The notes beneath the pieces were generated by a model that did not search any database, had not been told where the DNA came from, and saw only the letters and a program-made list of their open reading frames with translations. The position numbers were made by a program, and so were the translations under genes. Positions 50,328-59,469 of a stretch of DNA of 64,000 nucleotides are shown here, piece after piece. Source of the stretch: Jutongia huaianensis (GTDB lineage Bacteria > Bacillota > Clostridia > Lachnospirales > Lachnospiraceae); NCBI RefSeq assembly GCF_014384985.1, contig NZ_JACRSX010000002.1, positions 186,001 through 250,000 of the forward strand, in the 5' to 3' direction. Positions within the stretch are counted from its first letter, which is position 1, and each line of letters begins with the position of its first letter.

Positions 50328-52376
50328 CTATACCTGAGCCTTGTGGTTATTATATAATGCCTTTTCTATCTCCGGCCGGATCGTCAGGAATGCTGCAAGC
50401 ACCTCCGGATCAAAATGGGAGCCGCTGGATTCCTCCAGAATACGAAATGCCTGATCGGCAGAATAGGCTTCCTTGTAGATCCGCTTGCTTGTGAGGGCAT
50501 CAAAGACATCCACGATTGCCATGATCCGGGCACACAGAGGAATTTCTTCGCCACACAGATGGCATGGATAACCGCTGCCATCCCATTTCTCGTGATGGAA
50601 TAATGCCATATCGTGTGCAATCTGGAGATAATCATTATCCTCGATGTTGGTCAGGGTATCCCGGATAATCTCACTGCCTTCCAGGGCGTGGCACTTAATC
50701 TTTTCGAACTCGTCATTGTCCAGTCTCCCCGGTTTATTCAGAATGACATCGGATACCTTGATCTTGCCAATGTCATGAAGAGGTGCTGCTTTACACATTA
50801 ACGTCTGATATTTTTTGGTCAACAGCTCGGAATATTTTGGCATGGTTGCCATGTACTGCACAAGGATACGGAGATATTCGCTGGTCCGTTTAATATGTTG
50901 TCCGGTGCAGGTATCACGGGATTCCACCAGATCCGCGAAGCTTACGATAATTTTATTTTGTACATCACGAAGCTTTTTGTTGGATGCCTGCAGGTTGTTC
51001 TTTTGCAGATACATTCCAATACAGTTGTTCAGATTGGAAACAAAACGCTGCATACGGTGCAGTCCATAGCCATATCCCTGATATCTGCTGCGGTCGGCAA
51101 AGATTGCTGTGTATCCGTAAACCTCCTGCTGGTGATGCAGACAGGATATTACAAGAGGAGCGGGCTGGGCAAAAAAGGCGGACCAGTCAGGAATCAGTTC
51201 TCCCGACTGGATTGGGAGACTTTTATTATAATTCAGATCATCAAAACAGAATTTGGCATCCACGACCGGGGTAAACACCAAATCGTCAGAAGGTTCCAGA
51301 TGATCCTGTATATCAAAATCCGCATTGGTGCAGATATATCCGTCAAATGGGATATAGTAACGTGAGATGGTATGCAGATCAGTGATGCTTTTCAGATTGG
51401 TCATTTTGGCGTTCATATTATTCATCGAACGATTGTAATTGACGGAATCATTCATCTGGGCATACAGTGTATTGATGGAACGGTTGATGTTCAGCATCCT
51501 GCACTGACGGCAGCCACAGGATTCGGAAGGATCAAAAGTGTATGGAAAGGTATAGTGTGTCTCGTGGGTGGAAGCCTGCAGGATTTGTTCCAGGATCTCT
51601 CCCACATATCTGGCAAAAGCATCCATATCCCTGCGGCAGGTGGTGATACGGGGATAGTTGCATTTCTCCTGCTCAATCCCATCAAATCCCGTTACGGTGA
51701 CCTGCTCCGGAATGGCGATATTGTTTTCAGATAAAATATCACATACGGTGATGGCCATGCTGTCGTTAATACAGACAATGGCTTCCGGAAGTTCCGCCTG
51801 TTGAAGAAATGTTTCCATTACCTTCCGGGTCGGCTGGGCATAAAAATTACCATAGCCCAGTTGGCTCTCATCAAAAGGAATGTTATGATCTGCCAGTATT
51901 TCCCGGAAGATCTGTACTCTGTGCTCGGAGATTGGATTGTCTTTGATGCCCGCAATACAATTGATCCGGGTAAAATGGTGATCTTCCACCAGATGAAGCA
52001 CCAGCCGTTCGAAGGCATCACTTTCATCAAAGCTGATCTGGATCGTACCCTCCGGCCGGGTATCACTGTCGATCAGAAGAACCGGTGTTCCGTTCTGTCT
52101 GGCGCGGTTAATGATCTGATTCTGGATCTCGTCGTTTTTAATGGTTCTTGACATTATTAAAACAGCATCGATATAATCGTGATTTAATAATTGAAACAAA
52201 TGGGCTTCCCCTTCGTCGAAAGCGTTTTTGAGAAAGAAATCGGTGCAGCTGTCAAAAATGATCATACGCCATCCGATTTCAGAGAGTGCCTCGTTTAACG
52301 GGTATAATATACTTTGGATATCATCGTTCTGCATTTCGGCAACACAAACGGCTGCTATTTTCTTGTTCTGGATCAT
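50328..52376 (-). CDS. LacI-like sensor domain fused to HD-GYP phosphodiesterase domain
   Basis: The 682-residue protein starts with a periplasmic-binding-protein-like domain of the LacI/GalR effector class (about 1-285; NKKIAAVCVAEMQNDD, then DAVLIMSR and VTVTGFDGIEQ) but without a LacI helix-turn-helix. A GAF-like/linker region (about 290-480) with CGCRQCR follows. The C-terminal HD-GYP domain (about 490-670) has LHDIGKI near residue 560 and HHEKWDGSGYP near residue 620, the full active-site set for cyclic-di-GMP hydrolysis. No membrane helix is present, so it is a soluble, possibly sugar-responsive phosphodiesterase. Start 52376 follows AAGGGAG; an upstream in-frame ATG at 52424 lacks a site. 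It is divergent from the cdaA operon. Confidence 0.88.
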   Translation of the reverse strand: MIQNKKIAAVCVAEMQNDDIQSILYPLNEALSEIGWRMIIFDSCTDFFLKNAFDEGEAHLFQLLNHDYIDAVLIMSRTIKNDEIQNQIINRARQNGTPVLLIDSDTRPEGTIQISFDESDAFERLVLHLVEDHHFTRINCIAGIKDNPISEHRVQIFREILADHNIPFDESQLGYGNFYAQPTRKVMETFLQQAELPEAIVCINDSMAITVCDILSENNIAIPEQVTVTGFDGIEQEKCNYPRITTCRRDMDAFARYVGEILEQILQASTHETHYTFPYTFDPSESCGCRQCRMLNINRSINTLYAQMNDSVNYNRSMNNMNAKMTNLKSITDLHTISRYYIPFDGYICTNADFDIQDHLEPSDDLVFTPVVDAKFCFDDLNYNKSLPIQSGELIPDWSAFFAQPAPLVISCLHHQQEVYGYTAIFADRSRYQGYGYGLHRMQRFVSNLNNCIGMYLQKNNLQASNKKLRDVQNKIIVSFADLVESRDTCTGQHIKRTSEYLRILVQYMATMPKYSELLTKKYQTLMCKAAPLHDIGKIKVSDVILNKPGRLDNDEFEKIKCHALEGSEIIRDTLTNIEDNDYLQIAHDMALFHHEKWDGSGYPCHLCGEEIPLCARIMAIVDVFDALTSKRIYKEAYSADQAFRILEESSGSHFDPEVLAAFLTIRPEIEKALYNNHKAQV

Positions 52377-52502
52377 GATTGGGGCTCCCTTCAAAATTAT
52401 CGTTATTAGTTTATCATATTTCAATGGAAACAGACATACCCGGAGACGTGATTTTATGTAAAAAATTTCCTTCTTTTTTTATCTAAATTGTACAAGAAAG
52501 AG

Positions 52503-52531
52503 TTGAAATCGGAAAATCTACATGTTATGAT
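52503..52531 (+). promoter_or_regulatory. Promoter of the membrane-protein/cdaA operon
   Basis: TTGAAA (52503-52508) and TATGAT (52526-52531) are 17 bases apart, about 50 bases before the first gene. Confidence 0.65.
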
Positions 52532-52584
52532 GAAATATGGTTAAAGTCTCTGAAAATGTGATCATGAAGGGAAATGGGATTCGT

Positions 52585-52992
52585 ATGGTAAACGAGGAAA
52601 AGCTTCGGATTATGGTAAATCTGGCAAGGTATGAGCAGGAGCCGCTGCACACGGAGCTGAAGGAAGCAGGCTATTACAGAATAGATTATATACGTTCTCA
52701 TTTACTGGTGACTCTTTGGAGCTATTCTGTTGCATATGTGCTGGTGTTGTTTTTGATTGCATTGTACCATTTTGAATATCTTTTATCTAAAGTCAGATTA
52801 CCTGAAATAGGCAGTCTTGCAGCGGGAGCACTTGCTGTTTATCTGTTGATCCTGTTAGGCTGTGCCTTTTTTACGGTAATTATTTATTCGGCCAAATACC
52901 ATCGCATTCAGAATAAACGCAGAGCATATCTGGCAGAGCTTAAAAAAATGGAATTATTTTATGAACAGAGCAGGGAGGTAAGCGGAGAATGA
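52585..52992 (+). CDS. Two-helix membrane protein in the cdaA operon, unknown function
   Basis: The 135-residue protein has a charged N-terminal 40 residues, two hydrophobic helices (VAYVLVLFLIALYHFEYLL and AVYLLILLGCAFFTVIIYSA) and a charged C-terminal helical tail with HRIQNKRRAYLAELKKMELF. The C-terminal coiled-coil-like tail is presumably cytosolic. No family recognised. Its stop overlaps the start of the next membrane-protein gene (ATGA at 52989-52992), so their products are made in step. Start 52585 was chosen for spacing from GGGA; in-frame ATGs lie upstream at 52537 and 52564. Confidence 0.7.
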   Translation: MVNEEKLRIMVNLARYEQEPLHTELKEAGYYRIDYIRSHLLVTLWSYSVAYVLVLFLIALYHFEYLLSKVRLPEIGSLAAGALAVYLLILLGCAFFTVIIYSAKYHRIQNKRRAYLAELKKMELFYEQSREVSGE

Positions 52993-54008
52993 CGCATTTA
53001 TTGGTGATTAGAGAACGGCTGATCCGGTTTTATCAGGATCACGCCCGGATAGTGAATGCGCTTTTTCGACTGCTCCTTTCTTTTATTACATTTTTTTCGA
53101 TCAATCAGCTGGTGGGGTACAATCCGGTTTTAAAATCATGGTATGTGATTGTGGCGTTTTCGGTAGTGAATACGGTGCTGCCGATGTCGGTGCTATTGTT
53201 TCTTGCCGCTGCATATACTGTTTTTCATGTGTATTATGTATCCGTTTCCCTTGCATTAGTCATTCTGCTGATCTTTCTGATTGCATATCTGATCTATCTG
53301 CGCTTTTTACCGGAACACGGTTATGTGATCCTGGCAGTTCCGATTTTGTATGGACTACATCTGCCATATCTGGTGCCAATCCTTCTGGGGCTGATCGGTG
53401 CACCGGTGGCTGTGATCCCTATGAGCTGCGGGGTGGTCTGTTATTATACGATCAAGTGTATTACCACGGTGATCGGTACCGCTACCGAGGAAAGTATGGT
53501 ATTATTTAATCAGGCGTTCCAGATGATATTTTCCAATAAAGAGATGTATCTTGTTATTGCGGTTTTTGCCATCGTGATGGTTATCGTAAATATGATCTGC
53601 AGCCAGGAGTTTCATTATGTCTATGAAACAGCAATTGTTGCGGGAGTGATCGTTAATATCCTGCTGATCCTGGTGCTGAGTTTTCCGTTCAATATACAGG
53701 TACATGTCGTATATCTTCTGGTACAATCTGTCATCTGCGGAATACTTGCGTGGCTGATACAGTTCTTTCAGCTTGTGTTAAATTATTCGGCTGTGGAGTA
53801 TCTTCAGTTTGAAGATGATGAATACTGTTATTATGTCAAGGCTGTGCCGAAAATGAACATTGCAGTAGGAGAAAAGAGAGTCAAACGATTTAATGCCCAC
53901 TTGCTGGGAGAAGGACGTTTTGGCGTTTCATCAAAGAAAGCAGAGAGTGAGTCCGGGCAGATCCGATCGGAACAAACGGCGAAGACCGGATCAGGTGAAG
54001 AAAAATAA
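52989..54008 (+). CDS. Multi-pass membrane protein upstream of cdaA, unknown function
   Basis: The 339-residue protein has about eight to ten hydrophobic segments over residues 20-265, including several interrupted by proline, followed by a soluble C-terminal tail of about 70 residues (with EDDEYCYYVKAVPKMN and KRVKRFNAHLLGEGRFG). No family recognised. It is translationally coupled to the gene before it and followed after 32 bases by cdaA. Location next to a c-di-AMP synthase suggests a membrane partner or regulator of that enzyme or a transport function tied to c-di-AMP, which is inference only. Confidence 0.7.
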   Translation: MTHLLVIRERLIRFYQDHARIVNALFRLLLSFITFFSINQLVGYNPVLKSWYVIVAFSVVNTVLPMSVLLFLAAAYTVFHVYYVSVSLALVILLIFLIAYLIYLRFLPEHGYVILAVPILYGLHLPYLVPILLGLIGAPVAVIPMSCGVVCYYTIKCITTVIGTATEESMVLFNQAFQMIFSNKEMYLVIAVFAIVMVIVNMICSQEFHYVYETAIVAGVIVNILLILVLSFPFNIQVHVVYLLVQSVICGILAWLIQFFQLVLNYSAVEYLQFEDDEYCYYVKAVPKMNIAVGEKRVKRFNAHLLGEGRFGVSSKKAESESGQIRSEQTAKTGSGEEK

Positions 54009-54040
54009 AAATAACAGGATAAACGGGATTAGGAGGAAGT

Positions 54041-54922
54041 ATGAACTCTATTGTTGCATCCTTAAAGGAATATATACATGTGATCAATTTACCCAAGGTA
54101 TCAGTGATAGATATTTTGGAGATTGTGATACTGGCATTTGTGATCTATCATGTAGCATTGTGGATTAAAAATACAAGAGCATGGATGCTGTTAAAGGGAA
54201 TTATTGTTCTTTTGGCGTGTTATGTGATCGCATACATTCTGCGGATGAATGTTATTGTCTGGATCTTTGAGAGGACGATCTCCATTGGTATTACGGCACT
54301 GATGATCGTATTCCAGCCAGAGCTTCGCCGGGCGTTGGAAGAACTTGGACAGAAAAAGATCGTTTCTACATTGATTCCATTTGATGATACCCGAAATCAA
54401 AATGAGCGTTTTTCAGAGCGCAGTATTAATGAGATCGTGAAGGCAACGGTAGAAATGGCCAAGGCGAAGACGGGAGCCCTGATCATAATGGAAAAGGACA
54501 TTGATCTGTCCGAATACGAAAGGACAGGAATTGAACTGGATTCCACCATTAGCAGTCAGCTTCTGGTTAATATTTTTGAGCATAATACCCCTCTTCACGA
54601 TGGAGCCGTGATCATTCGGGGGGACAGGATCGTGTCGGCGACCTGTTATCTGCCTTTGTCCGACAATATGGGGTTGTCAAAGGAGCTTGGAACCAGACAT
54701 CGTGCCGGTGTGGGAATCAGCGAGGTGACGGACAGCCTGACGATCATTGTTTCCGAGGAGACAGGCAGGATTTCTGTTGCAGTGGGAGGAAAGCTTTTGC
54801 GGAATATTGACGGAGATCTGCTGCGAAAGAAGTTGACAGAAATGCAGGGGAAATCAGGAGATGATACAGAAAAGAAACGCTGGAAGGGGCTGCGCCGTAC
54901 AGATAGCGGCAGGGCAGAGTAA
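54041..54922 (+). CDS. cdaA: Diadenylate cyclase CdaA
   Basis: The 293-residue protein has three hydrophobic N-terminal helices (about 20-85) and a DAC catalytic domain (about 100-250) with LHDGAVII near residue 187 (DGA motif) and GTRHRAGVG near residue 218 (RHR motif). It makes cyclic di-AMP from two ATP at the membrane. The gene for its YbbR-domain partner CdaR lies 74 bases downstream. The C-terminal tail (last 40 residues) is basic and variable. AGGAGG precedes the ATG. Confidence 0.97.
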   Translation: MNSIVASLKEYIHVINLPKVSVIDILEIVILAFVIYHVALWIKNTRAWMLLKGIIVLLACYVIAYILRMNVIVWIFERTISIGITALMIVFQPELRRALEELGQKKIVSTLIPFDDTRNQNERFSERSINEIVKATVEMAKAKTGALIIMEKDIDLSEYERTGIELDSTISSQLLVNIFEHNTPLHDGAVIIRGDRIVSATCYLPLSDNMGLSKELGTRHRAGVGISEVTDSLTIIVSEETGRISVAVGGKLLRNIDGDLLRKKLTEMQGKSGDDTEKKRWKGLRRTDSGRAE

Positions 54923-54996
54923 CCGGCGGGGATGATACATGTAGCTTTGTGGCGGAAGGACAGATACCACACAGTTGGAAAGGCATGGTTAGAGAT

Positions 54997-56394
54997 ATGG
55001 ATAACAAGCAGGAGAAAAGCATACGGCATAACAATTCCGGGGATACAGGACATAAGGATTTTGTACAGAAATATATCATCAATAATATAGGAATTAAGCT
55101 GCTTGCCCTTGCTACGGCGATTGTGGTCTGGGTGGCAATCGTAAATATTGAAGATCCTTATAAGGAACGGATCTTTAATGTAGAGGTTGAAACCATCAAT
55201 GAGGATGCACTTTCCTCTGTCAATAAGGTATATGAAATTATTGAGGGAAGCACGGCACAAGTCCGGGTAAAGGGCAAAAAAAGCATTGTAGACAGACTGA
55301 AAGCCGACGATATCCGTGCTACGGCGGATCTCTCTGATCTGTCGGCAGTTAATGCGGTGGCCATTGTGCCGGAATTAAAGAAAACAGTATCTGACGAGCC
55401 GGTATTGGAGTGTAATAGTGTGTTGAAGGTCTCTCTGGAGGATAAGGCCAGCAAACAGATCAAGGTTACAGTAGTAACGAACGGTACGCCACAGGCCGGA
55501 TACAGTGTGGGGGAATGTCTGGCAAGTCCCAACATGCTGGAGGTGACAGGTGGTAAGGGTGTGATCGACAAGATTGATTCTGTTCGTGTAACGGTCAATG
55601 TCAGCGGAATCGGTGAGAACTTAAAAAAGAGAGTTACCCCGGTTGCATATGATGCGGATGGAAAGGTGATCGAGTCCAGTACCCTGAATTATGGAGTGCG
55701 TAAGGTCCGGGTGAATGTCCAGGTATTAAAGACCAAGACAATACCTGTCAATATAAAGATAACCGGAAAACCGGCATCGGGATATGAGTTTGTGGATGCG
55801 GAGTGCCAGCCGGAGACCATACAGGTGGCAGGTGGTAAAAAGGATCTTGCCAATATCAGCGAGGTCAATGTGCCGGTGGATATTACCGGAATGCAGAGTA
55901 CCACAGGTTCTGTGGAACAAAATATCAGCATTCAGGATTACCTGCCGGATGGTGTGTCTGTGCTGGCCGATTATGCACAGGTGTCTCTGCGGATCGGCAT
56001 TGAAAAGCTGATGAGCAAAAAAATATCCATTCCGGTGAAGGATATTAAATTCGCTTCCCTGTCGGATCATCTGGCAGCACGTATTGTTGGGGACAGAGAT
56101 GTGGTCAGCATAACGATCCAGGGAATCTCTTCTGTTCTGGATGAGATTACTGTGGATGATTACAGTGCCTATGTCGATTGCGAAGGACTGCGTCGTGGAA
56201 AGCACCGTCTGAAGGTTCATCTGGATCTGAGGGATAGCAGTGCGATTGTAAAGACGGAGTATGTGACGGTAAAGATTGAAAAGGATGATAATGCTGAAGA
56301 CAAGTCAGACAGCAGCGCAACGGAGGAACCCGGGGCAACAGAAGCTCCGACGCAGACACCGGCGGATAAAACGGATGAGGGAGATAAGGAATGA
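54997..56394 (+). CDS. cdaR: YbbR-domain protein CdaR
   Basis: The protein (about 465 residues from this start) has a short cytosolic N-terminus, one membrane helix (IGIKLLALATAIVVWVAIVNI near residue 40, broken here by normal variation) and four YbbR repeats in the extracytosolic region, seen as repeating V-x-V-x-T-x-G-x-P/K motifs, for example KVTVVTNGTPQAG and VNIKITGKPASGYEF. An acidic, Ser/Thr/Pro-rich tail follows. CdaR binds CdaA and modulates c-di-AMP synthesis. The start is uncertain: ATG 54985 and GTG 54949 are alternatives, none with an ideal ribosome site. The stop overlaps the next start by four bases. Confidence 0.9.
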   Translation: MDNKQEKSIRHNNSGDTGHKDFVQKYIINNIGIKLLALATAIVVWVAIVNIEDPYKERIFNVEVETINEDALSSVNKVYEIIEGSTAQVRVKGKKSIVDRLKADDIRATADLSDLSAVNAVAIVPELKKTVSDEPVLECNSVLKVSLEDKASKQIKVTVVTNGTPQAGYSVGECLASPNMLEVTGGKGVIDKIDSVRVTVNVSGIGENLKKRVTPVAYDADGKVIESSTLNYGVRKVRVNVQVLKTKTIPVNIKITGKPASGYEFVDAECQPETIQVAGGKKDLANISEVNVPVDITGMQSTTGSVEQNISIQDYLPDGVSVLADYAQVSLRIGIEKLMSKKISIPVKDIKFASLSDHLAARIVGDRDVVSITIQGISSVLDEITVDDYSAYVDCEGLRRGKHRLKVHLDLRDSSAIVKTEYVTVKIEKDDNAEDKSDSSATEEPGATEAPTQTPADKTDEGDKE

Positions 56395-57260
56395 AGATCA
56401 TCACCACGGAAGCATTTGTAAAAAACTGGAAATCGTGGGTTCTTGAAAGAAAGGGCAGCCATATGGCTGTCCTTTTGTGCTGCAATGACATATATTTCAC
56501 GGAAGAGACCTGGCATCAGAAGTTTTTGACAGAATTGCGTCTATATTGTCAGGTAGATCGTATCCCGTGGCAGAAAAATGGGAATGTGGCGGAACGGCTG
56601 CGGCAGATCAGACCAGAATATGTGATTGCCATTGGAAATATCAGGATGCTGCAGGAGGTCTGCTGGAATAGAAATCAGGATATTTCCGGCACCGGGGAAT
56701 ATGAAAAAAGACCTCCGGTGGTATTCCTTTCGACAGAGATCATGTGGGAGCAGATGATAAAAAGGGAACTTTTGTGGATTCGTGACCGTGACGGTGTGAC
56801 ATTATATCTGGGAAGAGCCGGATGGCAGGAGGAAGATCTGGTTGTGATACCGCCTGTGCATGGAACGGAGCAGAAGAGAATCTTCACGGCGTTATCCCGG
56901 AATGTGACGGAGCTTAAAAAATGCGTGCCGGGAAGCAGAGAGGAGAGAAGAGACAGCCGTTATCTGTGGGAGGAGCTGGCAGAACCATTATGGCTGCGCT
57001 ATGGAATGCCATTGTGGATGGGAATATTACTGGCGGTACGTTATGTGGATCTATTGACAGAGACAAAGACGGCGAAAAAGCTGGAACAAATACTTGAGAG
57101 GAGAAAAGACAGACCGGAGGAGATGCTCTGGATTCCGGCAGAGGACATAGAATTGCTGGTGAATATGGCAATGGCGGGAATAGAAATGCTGCCACAACAG
57201 GAACATCTGTCATGGCAGCAGATCAAAGAATTTTATATGAAATTAAGCCGTTCTGTTTAG
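56391..57260 (+). CDS. Unknown 289-residue protein co-translated with cdaR
   Basis: The start ATG overlaps the cdaR stop codon (ATGA), so the gene is in the cdaA operon. The product has no signal peptide, no clear membrane helix and no motif I recognise. It has a Rossmann-like N-terminal half (MAVLLCCNDIYF, then PEYVIAIGNIRML) and a charged helical C-terminal half with RYGMPLWMGILLAVRYVDLL and LERRKDRPEEML. It converges on typA with a four-base overlap of coding ends. A role in c-di-AMP or cell envelope regulation is possible only by position. Confidence 0.7.
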   Translation: MKIITTEAFVKNWKSWVLERKGSHMAVLLCCNDIYFTEETWHQKFLTELRLYCQVDRIPWQKNGNVAERLRQIRPEYVIAIGNIRMLQEVCWNRNQDISGTGEYEKRPPVVFLSTEIMWEQMIKRELLWIRDRDGVTLYLGRAGWQEEDLVVIPPVHGTEQKRIFTALSRNVTELKKCVPGSREERRDSRYLWEELAEPLWLRYGMPLWMGILLAVRYVDLLTETKTAKKLEQILERRKDRPEEMLWIPAEDIELLVNMAMAGIEMLPQQEHLSWQQIKEFYMKLSRSV

Positions 57261-59095
57261 TTGTTCTGAGCATTTTTCTTGCTGCGGAAACGAAGAGTGG
57301 AATCCAGAATCTTCTTACGGATACGGAGGCTGGTTGGAGTGATCTCCAAAAGCTCATCGGTATCAATGAACTCCAGAGCCTCTTCCAGGCTCAGCTTCTT
57401 TGGTGGTACAAGCTTTAAGGCATCATCTGCAGAAGAAGATCGTGTGTTGGTGAGATGCTTTGTCTTGCAGACGTTTAACTCAATATCCTCTGCTTTACCA
57501 TTTTGTCCAATGACCATACCACTGTAAACCTTCTCGCCGGGTCCCACAAAGAGAGTACCACGATCCTGGGCGTTAAACAGACCATAAGCAACAGTCTCGC
57601 CGGACTCAAAAGCAATCAGGGATCCCTGTTTTCTATAATTCATATCGCCCTTATATGGACCATACTCTTCGAATGTTGTATTGATAATACCGTTTCCCTT
57701 AGTATCTGTCATAAATTCTCCACGATAGCCGATCAGACCTCTGGATGGAATTAAAAATTCCAGTCTGGTATATCCGCCGCCGATGGAACCCATTCCCTGA
57801 AGCTCACCTTTACGGTTGCTGAGCTTTTCGATGACGCTTCCGGAGAATTCATCCGGTACATCGATAAATGCACGCTCCATTGGCTCCAGCTTTTTGCCGC
57901 GCTCATCCGTGTGATAGAGAACCTCTGCTTTGCTTACGGCAAATTCATAGCCTTCACGGCGCATGTTTTCGATCAGGACAGAGAGATGAAGCTCTCCACG
58001 GCCGGATACCTTGAAGCTGTCCATATTATCTGTCTCCTCCACACGAAGGCTGACATCAGAGTTCAACTCGCTGAACAGACGGTCACGCAGATGGCGTGAG
58101 GTAACATATTTTCCTTCCTGACCGGCCAGTGGGCTATCGTTTACCATAAAATGCATGGCGATGGTTGGCTCGGAGATCTTCTGGAATGGAATAGCAACCG
58201 GATTCTCCGGAGAGCAGATGGTATCTCCGATATGGATATCTGAAATACCGGAAATCGCAACGATGGAACCGATGGTCGCTTCCGGCACCTCTACCTTCTG
58301 AAGTCCGTCAAACTCGTAAAGCTTTGTGATGCGGACTCTCTGGGATTTGGAGTCATCATGATGGTTGACAATAACGACATCCTGATTTACTTTTACGGAG
58401 CCGTTATCAATCTTGCCGATACCAATACGTCCTACATACTCATTGTAATCAATGGTACTGATCAGTACCTGTGTTCCGGCATCCGGATCGCCCTCCGGAG
58501 CAGGAATATAATCAAGGATCGTATCAAACAAAGGAACCATATCTTTGCCCGGTTCATCCGCACTGTAGGAAGCGATACCTTCCTTGGCGGAAGCATAGAT
58601 AAATGGGCAGTCAAGCTGCTCCTCATTGGCATCCAGATCAATAAAAAGCTCCAGAACCTCGTCTACAACTTCCTCCGGACGTGCCTCCGGACGATCGATC
58701 TTGTTGATACATACAATAACCGGAAGCTCTAATTCCAGAGCCTTCTTTAATACAAACTTTGTCTGTGGCATAGCACCCTCAAAGGCATCTACTACCAGAA
58801 CAACTCCGTTTACCATTTTTAAGACACGCTCTACCTCGCCGCCGAAATCAGCGTGTCCCGGTGTGTCGATAATATTGATCTTAGTATCCTTATAAGTAAT
58901 GGCTGTATTTTTGGATAAAATTGTAATTCCACGTTCCCGTTCGATATCGCCGGAATCCATGACACGTTCGGCCACCTCCTGGTTGGAGCGGAATACACCA
59001 CTCTGCTTTAAAAGCTCGTCCACCAGCGTAGTTTTACCATGGTCAACGTGTGCAATAATTGCAATATTTCTGACGTCTTCACGTTTCTGCATCAT
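57257..59095 (-). CDS. typA: Ribosome-associated GTPase TypA/BipA
   Basis: The 612-residue translational GTPase has the EF-G-like order: G domain (about 1-200) with AHVDHGKTTLVDELL (G1, near residue 17), RGITI (switch 1), DTPGHADFGGEVERVL (G3) and NKIDRPEARP (G4). Domains II and III follow, then the BipA-specific C-terminal domain with RGLIGYRGEF near residue 440. It helps 50S assembly and adaptation to stress. Start 59095 (MMQKRED); the second Met is equally possible. AAAGGAC precedes it. Convergent with the unknown gene of the cdaA operon. Confidence 0.97.
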   Translation of the reverse strand: MMQKREDVRNIAIIAHVDHGKTTLVDELLKQSGVFRSNQEVAERVMDSGDIERERGITILSKNTAITYKDTKINIIDTPGHADFGGEVERVLKMVNGVVLVVDAFEGAMPQTKFVLKKALELELPVIVCINKIDRPEARPEEVVDEVLELFIDLDANEEQLDCPFIYASAKEGIASYSADEPGKDMVPLFDTILDYIPAPEGDPDAGTQVLISTIDYNEYVGRIGIGKIDNGSVKVNQDVVIVNHHDDSKSQRVRITKLYEFDGLQKVEVPEATIGSIVAISGISDIHIGDTICSPENPVAIPFQKISEPTIAMHFMVNDSPLAGQEGKYVTSRHLRDRLFSELNSDVSLRVEETDNMDSFKVSGRGELHLSVLIENMRREGYEFAVSKAEVLYHTDERGKKLEPMERAFIDVPDEFSGSVIEKLSNRKGELQGMGSIGGGYTRLEFLIPSRGLIGYRGEFMTDTKGNGIINTTFEEYGPYKGDMNYRKQGSLIAFESGETVAYGLFNAQDRGTLFVGPGEKVYSGMVIGQNGKAEDIELNVCKTKHLTNTRSSSADDALKLVPPKKLSLEEALEFIDTDELLEITPTSLRIRKKILDSTLRFRSKKNAQNN

Positions 59096-59174
59096 AATTG
59101 TTCAAGTCCTTTCTCAATATGCGGCGATATCTCATCGCTTTTCTCTTTTTTGCAAAATAAATCACCAATACATT

Positions 59175-59203
59175 AGTATACCGATTGTCACGTCATTATA
59201 CAA
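59175..59203 (-). promoter_or_regulatory. Candidate promoter of typA
   Basis: On the minus strand TTGTAT (59203-59198) and TATACT (59180-59175) are 17 bases apart, with a leader of about 70 bases. The -35 box is weak. Confidence 0.5.
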
Positions 59204-59469
59204 GTAAGAAAAAGTCACAAAAAAATGATGAAGTTTTGCACGAGTTCTGATAAGATTGTAGAAGGAATATGTATTTTTGGGCGAATTGGGTAGGACATTT
59301 GTGTCTGGTGATAGCAGACGTCGTGATTTGTCGTCCGGAAGCCCGTTTAAAAACAGGAAAAATGTGGCATAATAGTTCTAGCACCGAAAGGAGCCAAATA
59401 TACATTTATTAATGAAGTTACAATGCATACGGGACGGGAGACCCGTAAAAGGAAAAGGGAGGAAAAAAT
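59204..59469 (+). other. Intergenic region with weak promoter and leader hairpin before the SSB-like gene
   Basis: CATAAT at 59368-59373 is a plausible -10 with a weak TTTAAA -35 (16-base spacer). ACGGG/CCCGT pairs at 59429-59446 in the leader, shortly before GGGAGG. I see no gene or riboswitch in the rest. Confidence 0.4.
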
